Below, in pieces: positions 32,166 to 44,063 of a stretch of 64,000 nt of DNA. Each line of letters begins with the position of its first letter. Position 1 is the stretch's first letter. Under the pieces are notes generated by a model. The model was not told the DNA's origin and ran no database searches. It was given only the letters and a program-made list of their open reading frames with translations. Source of the stretch: Arctopsyche grandis (lineage: Eukaryota; Arthropoda; Insecta; Trichoptera; Hydropsychidae); assembly GCF_051622035.1 (NCBI RefSeq), contig NC_135358.1, positions 19,316,501 through 19,380,500 of the forward strand, given 5' to 3'. The translations under genes were made by a program, and so were the position numbers.

Positions 32166-34658
32166 ATGATTTGGATTTATTTGGACGCGGCTTTGTTTGT
32201 CATAGGGTTGTTGATACCCCTTTATTATTTTGCTCGTTGGATAAATAACCATTATAAAGGCACAGATGTAAAATTTATAGAACCTCTTTTACCATTCGTC
32301 GGGAGTAATATAAAAGCATTACTAGGAATGGAACACATGACCAATTTTGTTAAAAAATCTTATGACAAATATCCAGATGAAAAGTGTTGAAAATTTCTTA
32401 TAAATATATATTTTAATATGTAGTAAAAAAAAAACAAAATAACAAAATGTTTTCATAATCTCCAGATACATTGGACTATTTGATCCAACTAGACCATTTA
32501 TAATGCTGCGTGATTTGACATTAATAAAACAAGTTGGAATAAAAGAATTTGATAGCTTTCACGATCATCGGTCAATTGTTGATGAAGAAGTAGATCCGAT
32601 GTTTGGAAGAAATTTATTTTCTTTAAAAGGCAATTTCATTTATAAATAATTTTCAATATAAAAAGTGTTATAAAACTTTTTTTGATTAAATGTACATATG
32701 AATTTATGTATTCATATTTAATACACATATGTATATTTCAGTCTTAGATCAAATCATTATAATGATTATCAAATTTAAATATAAATTACATTAAGTGAAA
32801 TATTATATGTACATATGTACATATTTTTAATAATATTAAACCGTAAGTTTTATAAATTAATTATTAAAGGTAATAAATGGAGAGAAATGCGTGCAACACT
32901 AAGTCCCGCTTTTTCTAGTGCAAAAATGAAAAATATGTTCACCTATATAGAAGAATGCGCTAAGAATGTCTAATTTCTATGTTAAAAAATGTAAAAACTC
33001 AGGTAAAATTTATATATGGCAAGAAGAACATATATTCATACATGTTTATTCAATGAATATAAAAATATTTTAAAATCTTTTGTAGGAGGTAGACTAGAAA
33101 TAGAAGCAAAGGAATCATTTTCAAAGTACACTGTAGATGTAATAGCAACTTCAGCGTATGGCTTGAAGATAGATTCATTTGAAGATGGCAATAATGAATT
33201 TCTTACGTTAGGAAAGCTTGCTGTGACTTTTTCTTTTACACAAACATTGAAAATTGCATTATTTAGTCTTTTACCAAAGATTTCTAAGGTTTTAATACAA
33301 AATTTTACCTTAATTATGACAAACATTAGCTATTAAATTATAATGATATTAAATATTTCAGATATTAAATATTCCTTTAGCTCGTCCTCAAGTTACAGCT
33401 TTCTTTAAAAATCTTGTTTATTCAATGATGAGGGATAGAGAACATAATAAACTATTACGGTACGATATGATTCATTTACTGATGGAGGCGAAGAAAGGCT
33501 CCCTCATACACGAGCCAGAATCAAATGATGTGAAGGAAACCGGTTTTGCTACAGTTGAGGAATCATCGATTGGAAAACAGAAAGTAAAAACAGGTAAATA
33601 TGGTGTGGGGACCCTACGACATGGTCAAGCCTAGGCTGCCATCCTAAGCTTGGCACTTTAATTTACACATTCAGACTTATAATAAGATGTGCAAACATCA
33701 ATAATATCAATAATGACTATGAATTTATATTATATGAAACTAGAATGGTCTGATGATGATTTGGCTGCGCAAGCTCTAATATTTTTCATCGGTGGTTTTG
33801 ACACTACTTCATCTGTTCTCACATTTTTCTTCTACGAAGTTAGCAGAAGACCAGATATCGTGAAAAAATTGAATGAAGAAATCGACGAGCTAATTTCTCA
33901 AGCTGGAGACACACTTATGTTTGCCGATGTTCAGAAATTGAAATATTTGGACATGTGTCTTTCAGGTTTGTGATTTATTCATATGATTTTAATTCACTGC
34001 ATATTAATATTTACGAATGCAATCGTTGCAGAGGTTCTGAGGATGTGGCCACCAGCTAGTGCAGTTGATAGAGTTTGTTCAAAAACATTTACTCTGCCGC
34101 CACCAAATGATGAAAGTAACAAACCTTATGTGGTGAGGCTCAAATTAATCGTTATCCTGGCAAAAACTGTTAAAAACTATTGGTGAAGTTTATTATTAAT
34201 TAAAAAATATATAATTAGTCATTAATCTTTATATGAATAGGTTGAAAAAAATGTGGGCGTTTGGATACCTATATATGGTATTCATTTTGACGAGAAATAC
34301 TATCCGGATCCTGAAAAATTCGATCCTGAGAGATTCTCTGATGACAATAAATTATCAATTGATCCAGCGTCATACTTGCCATTTGGTATTGGACCAAGAA
34401 ACTGCATTGGTAAATATTATAATTTCAAATATATACAAAGAAATATCAAATAATTAAACTGTACATACATAAATACTTTTATTTTTAGGTTCACGGTTTG
34501 CATTGGTTGTTGTGAAGGCTGTTATATTCCACATGTTGGCCAATTTTGATATTACATTATCAAAAAAAACAAAAGTTCCAATCGACTTGGTGAATAGTCC
34601 ATTTAATTTACATGCAAAAAATGGCGTATGGATAAATTTGAATCTCAGAAATAAATAA
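32166..34658 (+). pseudogene. Cyp9-like: CYP9-like P450, paralogue 7, frameshifted
   Basis: Exons: 32166-32383, 32466-32629, 32870-33002, 33086-33288, 33362-33593, 33744-33965, 34032-34132, 34241-34409, 34489-34658. Exon 3 is 133 bases where the sister genes have 135 (144 in paralogue 8). After EECAKNV the frame runs into stops, and NFYV-like sequence resumes in another frame, so two bases are missing. Everything else is intact: WREMR, GGFDT, EVLR, FDPERF and heme loop [10 protein letters not shown]; the later exons keep the expected phases. Intron 2 has a GC donor (AAAG|GCAATT), rare but usable. It is nearest to paralogue 1 ([19 protein letters not shown]). It is either a very recent pseudogene or a sequencing/assembly error. 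The start chosen is the ATG right after a ttttcag acceptor; an upstream in-frame ATG at 32133 would lie in the intron. Confidence 0.75.
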
Positions 34659-35542
34659 TAAAAAATGAATTCATATTGAACATTTTAATGTCTCAAAGCC
34701 TATAAATAAGAAAATAATTAAATAGATATGTCCACAATTGTATTTTTCACAATAATAAAATACACATACATACATACATATGTATATTCAGTAACTTGGC
34801 AAACTGGTAAAATACAGCAACATGTTTTTGCACATTTGCAGAAAATGAAAGACATAGATATTATATGTATTTCGTTTTTACAATCAATTGTGTTACATAA
34901 TTAATAATATAAAAAAACCCATAATAAATAAAATAATTCGTATTAAGAAACGATTAATTTATGCTGAATTAAAATATATTTTAAATTAAATAATTTTTTT
35001 TTAAAAACAAAATTCAACTTATCATAGACAATATTATTAATTAAGCATTAGTTTCTATCATTAAAATTTCATGGTTTGGTTGAATTTAGTTCGTTTAAGT
35101 TTTTTTTGGCTTTTTATATACATATATACATAAATTTGTATGGGTATTATTCCCGTAACAATAATTCTCTATTTGTCCTTGTTTTCATAAAATCATTCTA
35201 CACTTTTATGTCTAGTGTCCTATATTAATCGTGGAGTGGAGTGGAATAATGATAGCTCTATATACATACATATGTATGTATATAGAGGACTATTGATTTT
35301 ATTATCAGGTAATCTAAAGTTTTACGGCCTCGAGTTAAAGCACCATGAGCATGGTAAAACTCCAAATTTTGCTATTCTAAATTTTAAACTGTAGATTTGT
35401 ATAGCAGGCAAACAAAAATTCATCTTGATATAGCAAAAAGATATAAAATTTGAAACGAAAATGAGTAAAAAACTTAAAAAAAAAAGAGTACATACTTACA
35501 TTTTTTTATTTGAATTATATTTAAATTAAGAACTATATCTGA
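34659..35542. other. Spacer downstream of paralogue 7
   Basis: Contains AATAAA (34754-34759), AT-rich filler and the palindrome at 35256-35287. No gene. Confidence 0.5.
35256..35287. repeat. 32-bp perfect palindrome
   Basis: CTCTATATACATACAT is followed with no spacer by its exact complement. It is the longest uninterrupted example of the CATACATATGTATG palindromes scattered across the window. Confidence 0.9.
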
Positions 35543-35930
35543 TCAGTGCCTCTATATGGATGCGAAACGTCCACTCTGAAGACCAAGATGATCAGCCGTA
35601 TCGAAGCTTTTGAGATTTGGGTCTACAGGCGTATGCTGAAGATCCCGTGGACCAAAAAATCACAAATGAAGCTGCCCTCAGTATGATAAGGAGAGGCAGG
35701 GAACTTGTTCCGTCGTCAAGCAGAGAAATATGAAGTACCTCGGACACATGATTCGGGGTCCAAAATACGAATTTCTCCGTTTGATAACCATGGGAAAAAT
35801 ATAAGGTATAAAATGGATTGGCAGGAAGAAATTGTCTTGGCTTTGAAACATGCGCATGTGGACCGATATGAGCACCGAAGAGATGTTCCGAGCCGCTGAA
35901 GCCATTAGTAAGAATAGGAAGACTTAATTC
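35543..35930 (+). mobile_element. Decayed LINE (RTE-like) 3' end
   Basis: Broken frames read like the C-terminal end of a non-LTR retrotransposon polyprotein: LYGCETSTLKTKM, IEAFEIWVYRRMLKIPW, then MKYLGHMIRGPKYEFLRL and FRAAEA. There are at least two stops and frame changes. A short (AAT)n tail follows at about 35932-35945. It is a different family from the copies at 49.4 and 57.6 kb. Confidence 0.75.
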
Positions 35931-36033
35931 AAATAATAATAATATTTTTTCAGTTAATTTAAATAAAATATGTTTATTGAAATATACGTAGATTTTATAT
36001 TTTAAATAATATATATTTTAACATAGTTATTGC

Positions 36034-36859
36034 TTAACCTTTTGAATGTTGACCAACGCAGATCGGCCAACAAGTCCATGGGCCTGAAATTCGCCGATAG
36101 GCATTGTATTTTGAGCATATACAAAGTAAACAAGAATACTAACCGCTAAGCTTTTCCAGGTAGCATTAAAAAAAAATGCATTGAACATGGGTCGTGTAAT
36201 CCATGTCGTTTGTCAACGTTTATAAAGATTGGTTTACACCAGAATTTCTGAATTTATAACCATAGCAGAATTTCCCGATGGAAATCCCTAGCTGCTTTAA
36301 CAATGTACATTTTAACAACAATGAAGAAGATGGAACTAGTTTTGAAAAAATACATTCATTAATAGACTTATTTTGTTTATTTTATATTATTGCAAGATAT
36401 ATTAGAGAGTCTTAAGCTCGAAATCCTCTGCGGTAGTTATCTAGCGTAGTGATCTAGGGTTTGTTTGGATTAGCTACAATTTTATACCTGCTTTCTATTA
36501 GATTTCTAAATAATTCTAGTTGGACTAAAAACCAGTGGCGGCTCGTGCATAAGAGCTGCGGCGCTGCAGCACCCCAAAAAATTACAGAAAAATCGCATTT
36601 ACAACTTGTATTTGGATATTTGACATACTCATTAATAATGATTATGTCAAATATCTAATCATTCTTATTTAAATTATATTCACAAGTCGTAAATGTATAC
36701 AAATGTGATTTTTTTGCATTTTTTCTGAGGGTGCTGCAGCGTCGCAGCTCCTATGCACGAGCCGCCACTGCTAAAAACTCTATTGAATTTCTAAATGTTG
36801 GCGAAATTTTCAGCGTGGCAGGCTTGCAACAGAAAAGACGTCAGCACTCAAAGGGTTAA
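36034..36859. mobile_element. TTAA-flanked inverted-repeat element
   Basis: The left end TTAACCTTTTGAATGTTGAC is mirrored at the right end by GTCAGCACTCAAAGGGTTAA. TTAA ends suggest a piggyBac-type non-autonomous element of about 0.8 kb. A hAT-type MITE is inserted within it (36533-36770), which dates this element as the older one. Confidence 0.6.
36533..36770. mobile_element. hAT-type MITE with 8-bp TSD
   Basis: Terminal inverted repeats of about 40 bp start CAGTGGCGGCTCGTGCATA and end with the complement ...GAGCCGCCACTG. The element is flanked by identical CTAAAAAC copies (36525-36532 and 36771-36778), an 8-bp duplication as made by hAT transposases. It is 238 bp and non-coding. Confidence 0.9.
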
Positions 36860-37265
36860 GTGAAATAAAGAAATAAAATCCAGGCAATGTATTCAACTAT
36901 CAAAATAAATTGAATTAAATATCAATAAAAATGCTTCATTTGACGATTAATTTATCGTGTCAGATATATTTGGGATCGCGACCACCAAATCGAAATATTT
37001 TTTTGACAAAGCGCGGTCATTATCGATAATATAAATGTAACTCACGTATGAAACTGCCCGCATTAATAGGGTTATAAATAGGAGTTATGTCTTCATAACA
37101 AAAACAAGCACAGTTTATATTACGTATATATATATATAGACCTTGTGCGCGTGAATGTTGATTAACGCTCGTTTTCAGTTCAGTGTCGTTCGTTGTGCGT
37201 AATACACGCTGTATCGTATTTTCCAACGTGATTCGGATTTTCCGAAAGAAAATTTTCATTGAAAA
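36860..37265 (+). other. Upstream region of pyd3
   Basis: Probable promoter and 5' UTR of pyd3. A TATATATATATAG stretch (about 37126-37138) is followed by tandem initiator-like TCAGTT/TCAGTG at 37175-37185. The distance is slightly long for a TATA/Inr pair, and no DPE is seen at +28. Confidence 0.35.
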
Positions 37266-40200
37266 ATGTCTGACTTGGACATTATTACTTCTGTTGAAAG
37301 TATAATAGAAAAGCTTCCATCAGAAAAGGATAAAACGGAAATTAAGCGTATTCTCTATGGAAGATCTGAAGAGTGAGTGACCTATATTTAATCAGACAAT
37401 ATAATTTCGATTAAAATATATGTATATACGCACTGTATGTGTTTAATATGCAGCATTCACTTGATTGAGTTTAAATAGCGTTTTGAATAGTCAATGTATC
37501 AAGTAGGTCAAAGAGCAAATCAATAAAAAGTCAGTTGATAAATAAAATATTGTAAGTGATCTATGTTATAAAATATTGTTAGTGATATAATGTAATAACA
37601 AAAAAAAAAAATGGTGGCGTTAATTACCCCATTACTTCTTATATTTAAATATGGAGGTAAAATTTATAAGATATATTATACATATATATGTATGTATGTA
37701 GATATATTATACATAATTTCATACATACATGTATGTACGACATACGTAATAAAAATACACAACAGATAAGAATTAAAGCTGCTAACATATGTACATGCAT
37801 AAATATGTAGATATACATATGTATATATTTACTTATATATGTAAATATGAATATGTACATATGTATATATGTATGCTATTTTAAAACAAATCTGAATGTC
37901 AAGCCAAATAAAAGTGTTTTTTGAAATTTGTTTTAATCGCTTTATTTGGTGTAAAAATAAAACTAAAATTCTACTCAATTTTTACTTTATTTAAATAAAG
38001 TGGTTAATCAAAATATACACAGAAAAAATTATGTTATAATTTATGAGTGGAATAGTTATTTAAATAATAATTATCTCATGAAGATATTATTTCCATACAT
38101 GAGAATATGGGTAAGTAGTGTTTTTTATTACTTCACTAGATTAAGCAGCTCGTGTGAAGTGTAGAATATATGTATGTGCCCATAATTATGAGTAGTCTAA
38201 GTCGAGAAAAAAAATTTACATATTACACATTACAATATAATTATATATTATAATATAATTACATATTACAATATAATTACATATTACAATATAATTACAT
38301 ATTACAATATAAGCGATATTAAACGATAATTTTTTTTTCTTGACTTAGACCACTTTCACAATTATGGGCACATATATATGTATATACATATGTAGAAAAT
38401 ATGGTTAAATATTGTTTTTTATTACTTCACTAATAAGCAGCTTGTGTGTAGTGTAGCAAGTATTGTTACGTTACGCATAGTAATAATAGCTAAATATTTA
38501 TATAGCAACGAGCAATTATTTAAAAATGTTAGACATTACCATTCTACATAGAATATGTCTTCATAACATAATAATATGTATGCATGTAGATAGAAACATA
38601 AACATAGTAAAAGTTTTCTAAAAGTGAGAATCATTTTGCAGATACCCGTTGAAATTGAGGAAGTCGACCGAAGAATTTGCAAAAGTTAACAATTTCGATA
38701 TATCAGGTTATATATTCACAGCTGCCCCTGAAGACTGTCGGCCAAGACGCATAGTAAAAGTTGGTGCCATTCAAAACTCTATCGCAATTCCGACAACAGC
38801 TTCAGTAGTCGCTCAGAGGAATGCCATACTCGAAAAAGTTGGAAAATTAATCGATATCGCTGGAGAAGAAGGAGTTAATATATTATGTCTTCAAGAAGCA
38901 TTTAGTGAGTGTTGTATTTTCATATTTGTAAAATAATTGTCAAGAAAAAATATTTTTACCGACAGAAATTGTTTTGTCTTTATTGAAAGTAAGTGAAGTT
39001 TACATTAAATTTAAATATGTAATTGGATTGTTTTTTAAATCATAATTTTTCTAAGATTCATTGTTTAATAATATAATATACTATTTTATTAGATATGCCA
39101 TTCGCATTCTGCACACGAGAAAAACAACCGTGGTGCGAGTTTGCCGAATCAGCTGAAGATGGACCAACAACTAAAGTATTAAGTGAGGTTTGTGTGTATT
39201 TAGTTTTACAGTGGGTCTATAAAATAATTAAAAAAAAGAATAACGTGTTAACTACATTAGTTTATTGATCACAATTTTGATACAAAACAAATAATGAAGT
39301 TTTTAAATTGTATCAGCCATTTGTTTCCACAAAGTGTGTATAATCAATAAGAACTTATTATTTATTAAGTGGATTTATGTACATAGGTGAGTTTACATAA
39401 TATAGGTATAATTCACGTTGCAAAATTCAAAAAATTGAATACAATAATGTCTAGTTTTAAAACTCAATGGTTTTAAGCTTACATAACCGTGATTATCATC
39501 ATACACATGCATATGTACATTGTGTACAATATTATAACTTTTATATAAAGCCTTTTCTTCTTATAATTATTTTGTAGATAAAATATACATACATATGTAT
39601 GTCTTAAACTTGTTTCTCATGTTATAAACTGTATCAATACTGTGCATGAATTTCGAATTTGATTTTAGTATTGCAGAAAATATGATATGGTGATAATATC
39701 ATCGATATTGGAAAGGGATGAAAACCATGGTGATGTATTGTGGAATACAGCTGTGGTGATAAGTCAAACGGGAAATGTCATTGGCAAGCATCGCAAAAAT
39801 CATATTCCGAGAGTCGGTGACTTTAATGAATCGACATACTATATGGAAGGTAACACTGGACATCCAGTGTTTCAAACAAAATATGGAAACATAGCGATAA
39901 ATATTTGCTATGGACGCCACCATCCTCAAAATTGGATGATGTTTGGCATTAATGGCGCAGAAATTGTATTTAATCCTTCAGCTACGGTGAGAATATGATA
40001 GTACTATGTGTATATTATCTCAATATATGTCACTCGAATAATTTAAGTGATATGTTGTAAATTTCACACTTTAAGGTTGGAGAATTAAGTGAACCATTAT
40101 GGGGTATAGAAGCTAGAAATGCAGCAATAGCTAATAGCTATTTCACATGTGGTATAAATCGTGTAGGAACTGAAGAATTTCCTCATGCATTCACTTCTGG

Positions 40201-40540
40201 TGATAAAAAACCAGCTCACAAAAGCTTTGGTCATTTCTATGGATCGAGTTACATTGCAGCTCCAGACGGTTCTCGAACTCCAGTGAAAATTTTAATATAC
40301 TTCGTTATATGTAGGTATGTATTTACAGACATTTTAATTTGTCTAATTTTGTTTTACATATTACAGGGACTTTCACGTATCCAAGATGGTTTGTTGATTG
40401 TTGAGATGGATTTGAATTTATGTCGACAAGTAAAAGACAAATGGGGATTTAGAATGACCCAACGTTTGGGATTATATGCAGAAAGTCTAACAAATGCTAC
40501 ACAAGATTCATACGAACCTCAGATTATCAAAGAAAAATGA
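37266..40540 (+). CDS. pyd3: Beta-ureidopropionase (pyd3 / UPB1)
   Basis: Hydrolyses N-carbamoyl-beta-alanine (from uracil) and N-carbamoyl-beta-aminoisobutyrate (from thymine) to the beta-amino acid, CO2 and ammonia: the last step of reductive pyrimidine breakdown, and in insects a source of beta-alanine. Six exons: 37266-37372, 38642-38904, 39093-39187, 39669-39986, 40076-40282, 40367-40540; all GT-AG, 387 residues open, close to the family's usual length. It is a nitrilase-fold protein with catalytic Glu121 (LCLQEAF), Lys198 ([10 protein letters not shown]) and Cys235 (NICYGRHHP). Also visible are [15 protein letters not shown] and [16 protein letters not shown], diagnostic of the family. 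AATAAA is at 40557-40562, 17 bases past the stop. The next gene, on the other strand, ends only 63 bases away. Intron 1 (1.27 kb) holds a foldback element. Confidence 0.96.
38176..38371. repeat. Foldback with internal 18-bp tandem repeat
   Basis: Arms GTGCCCATAATTATG...AGTCTAAGTCGAGAAAAAAA and TTTTTTCTTGACTTAGACCAC...ATTATGGGCAC face each other. Between them the unit ATTACATATTACAATATA is repeated about four times (38230-38311). Outside the arms, TTTTTTATTACTTCACTA and AAGCAGCT(C/T)GTGTG occur on both sides as direct repeats (about 38120-38160 and 38413-38452). It lies in intron 1 of pyd3. Confidence 0.8.
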
Positions 40541-40603
40541 AATTGTATTATAATGAAATAAATATTACAAATGCAAAATGTAAAAAATAAAACATAATAA
40601 ATT

Positions 40604-42995
40604 TTATAACGCAGAAGTTTGTCTTGATTTCAATCCGATCCATATGCCGATATCAGGTATTTGACTTGTAATTTTCATTGGTAGTTCTCTCGGGTCACCT
40701 GTTTTCGAACATGATACAAATTCAAATTTAGATAATAAGTGGAACAATGCAGCCTTTACTTCCATCATTGCCAATCTAGAACCTTTAAAAGACATATTTA
40801 AATTAATGGACAGTATAATATTTTTCATATTAATTTAATTTTGAAATTAACTATTTAATTTAAAATAGTCTAATAGCAAGATTAAATAAAATATAATATA
40901 ATAAGAATATTTCGATGTGTAACAACAAATGATATACCAATACAAGTACGTGGGCCAGCTCCAAAAGGCAAATAAGCAAATGGGTTGATTGAGGATTTAT
41001 TCTCATCAGAAAATCTCTCGGGATCAAACTTCTCTGGATTGGGAAAATATTTTGCATCTTTATGAAGCGACAGTATTGGAAGAAATACAGATTCTCCGAC
41101 ATTAATCTTTCAGGTTATAAATTATGAAAAATATCAGTATTGTATCAGGCATAATTTAAGTTTAATTACAATTTATGTCTTTTGCACTTTAATATCTACT
41201 CACTTCAAAATTTGTAGAAACACTGTCATTCGGCGGTGGCAAACTGTATGGTTTAACGCAAACACGATCAACACCGGGTACTGGAGGCCAGAATCTCAAA
41301 GTTTCTTAAATTAATAAATGAAATATTATTGATGCAATATTGTCTATGATTTATATTAAGGCGCCAGCAAATCCGTACCACATATAAACATTTCTAAATA
41401 TTTCATTTTCACCAATGTCTCATATGAAATTTTTTCATTGGTTTTTAAAACATTATCTATTTCTTTGGTTAATTTTTTTTGTATATCTGGACGGGTGGCA
41501 ATCTCATATGAAGCATAAGATAAAATAATGGAAACCGTTTCAAACCCAGCAAGAAAAAATCCAAAAGCTTGTGATGTCAGCTCATCGTCAGTCCAAACTA
41601 GAAACATACGTACATTAAATATGTACATATATGTATGTATGTAATGTCACCACTCTATGAAGAAAATGTTTACAAAACTTACTCCTCTTTGGAACTCTTT
41701 CAATGTTGTTAGCTGGGTGTTCAGATTCATCATCATTTACTAAGTTGCCCTTTTTAGCGAGCATTAAAAGATTAATCATATCCGGCCTTATTATATTGTG
41801 AGCTTCCCTGGTTTTCATTGTGTGCTTTACTATGTGTCTAAAAAAATCAGCAACTTCTTGCCTCATAAGACCTATTTTTAAAATCTAACAAAAAATACGT
41901 TGATATATTCAAAAATATATGTAGGCAAGTTTATTAAAATACATTCATAATTGACATACAATTTACCTTCATTAGTTTTGGAATACAAGAGTAAGCAAAA
42001 AATTTCATTATAAACCAAAACGACACGTCGGTAATCTTTTTACCCATTATGAAAAATTCGTTATTTTTATCTTGTAAAGAATCAATTTTAATACCAAATG
42101 CACAAGTAGCAATCATATCATTTGCATATCTGGTAAATAGTTCTTTCAATTCAAATTCATGGAACTGTTGTCCTAGAATTTATAATTAAAATGGACGAAA
42201 TTCTCAAAAAAATATTCAATATTATAGAAATACCTATGTATGTATTTTGGTCAAATTACCTGTAGAATTCGAACTCTCAACTTCTTTCTGAATATACTCA
42301 ATTAATTGTTCAGAACATTCAAGTACAAGAGGAAACATTGATCTCATTTTTGAACTAGTGAAAGCAGGACTCAATGTAGATCTCATATCTTTCCATTTTT
42401 GCCCTAAGATTAAATGTTACAAGAAAAAATGTTCATTGGTAAAAACCTTCAAATTTTTGTAATATTCATACATATATATGTATTACTTTATATAAAAATA
42501 CCTCTCAATGCAAATAAACCATTGCTGAAAAGTGGATCAACATTATCAGGAAGAAAATTTTTGTGATCAGTAAAATGATCAAAATCTTTAATAGTGATCT
42601 GCTTAATAAGTGAAGGATCTCTTAACCAAACTGTTGTATTATTGAAATCAAAGAAACCAAAATACCTTTAAGAATAAAAATGTTAAACATGCGTTTATTA
42701 AAATTATAATAATCTTATAGGATATCCAGAAATTTTTTTCTGAAGGAAACATTTTAAATAAAAATTTAAATTACCTTTGATCTGGAAAAGAATTATAAAA
42801 TCTGATTGTCGATTTGAAGAAGTGTTCCTGATTGATGATTGTTTTTGATAAGTTTCCCAAAAATGGAACTGGTTTTAAAAATTCAACTTTACATTTACTA
42901 TACCGATCAAAATTTCTCGTTCCATAGCGATATAGTAAAACAGCCAAAACAATTAAAATTATACTCCAATCCAAAGCCCAATTGAAGAGAATCAT
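40604..42995 (-). CDS. Cyp9-like: CYP9-like cytochrome P450, paralogue 8
   Basis: Predicted microsomal P450, opposite in orientation to the main array. Exons (minus strand order): 42995-42775, 42665-42502, 42403-42260, 42172-41967, 41884-41683, 41597-41379, 41304-41204, 41106-40938, 40782-40604; open for 534 residues. The intron positions and phases equal those of the tandem array. Motifs: anchor about 8-24, WKDMR 132-136, AGFET 329-333, ETLR 386-389, FDPERF, Cys474 in FGAGPRTCIG. Differences: exon 3 is 9 bases longer. Exon 5 is 27 bases shorter and lacks the GFATV-ES stretch kept by all other copies. A run of T ending in AG just 5' of the ATG suggests a 5' UTR intron, as in paralogues 1 and 7. 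It is the most diverged full-length member. Confidence 0.95.
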
Positions 42996-44063
42996 TACTC
43001 CAGATTATATAATTCAGTATTAGATTTCTAAAAAAAAAAAATTTTTTTTAACATAATAATTTTTATAAAATGTATATGTATACATATGTAGATAATGCAA
43101 TTCATAGAGCTCAAATAAAATAGCACAAAGTTACGAAGTCTTTTCAAATCAATACACCTACTACATATGTTCATAAATAGACTAATTAAAACAGATCATA
43201 TTGAAGAATCACAATGTGTTATCAACCAGAGATAAAATTGTCAAGTTGCGACAAACACAAACCTGTTTCAATCGAATGGGTACAAATATGTAAATGTTTG
43301 GTCAAAATTGTTTATTATTTGACCATTCACAAAATTTTTTATTGAATCATGTGGGTAGTTTTTTTTTAATATATGTAGGTATAAAAAATATGATAATATA
43401 ATTAATTTTAATATTTTTACTTTGTCTTCCATCAAATTACAGTGGAAAAAAAGTAAAATAAAAAATAGAATTCTTTCGGAAAAGTTTGTAGTCTACAGTT
43501 TTAGTTCAAGTTATAGAACCGCTCAACAATTCGATGAATTCAAATAGAGATAAAAAACATTTGTCAATTAGAAAATAATAAAAATTATTTTTTTTTTTAT
43601 GTAAATAAATGCTACAAAATCAACATTATTAGTTTTATTAACATTAACAATTTTATCATCTAACAAATGTACCTAGGATATTATCTGGGGAAGGGGGGGA
43701 GGGTTAGTATTGAACAAATATGTTGACTATAAATTCATTAAGTGGTTATAAGAAATAATTTAGAGAAAAAATTCAATTTATTTCCTTATTAATAAGTTCT
43801 TGAAATACTTGGCTGTGCATTTTTACTAAAACTTCTCAGAATTCCACGGCACATCATAAATAAGAATAGTAATATACAAAAGGTTTTATTCAAAAAATTA
43901 TATTAATTTATGTATTTTTTATTTGATAAATATGTATACATAACCCAACGACATACTGATGTGCCACGGTCGTGGAACACAGTTTTATATTATTTGACAT
44001 TTCTTCAATTCGATTCTTTCCAGTATCGTTAGACATTGAAATTTAATTGAAAAGAAAGAAATC
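42996..44063. other. Gene-free spacer
   Basis: 5' side of paralogue 8 (probable UTR intron acceptor at 43028-43029) and AT-rich filler. It contains a GGGGAAGGGGGGGAGGG patch near 43689-43705. No coding exon is recognised. Confidence 0.45.

Noticed and set aside
38230..38311. CRISPR-like repeat array
   Set aside because: Eukaryotic intron; repeats of 18 bp are directly adjacent without unique spacers.
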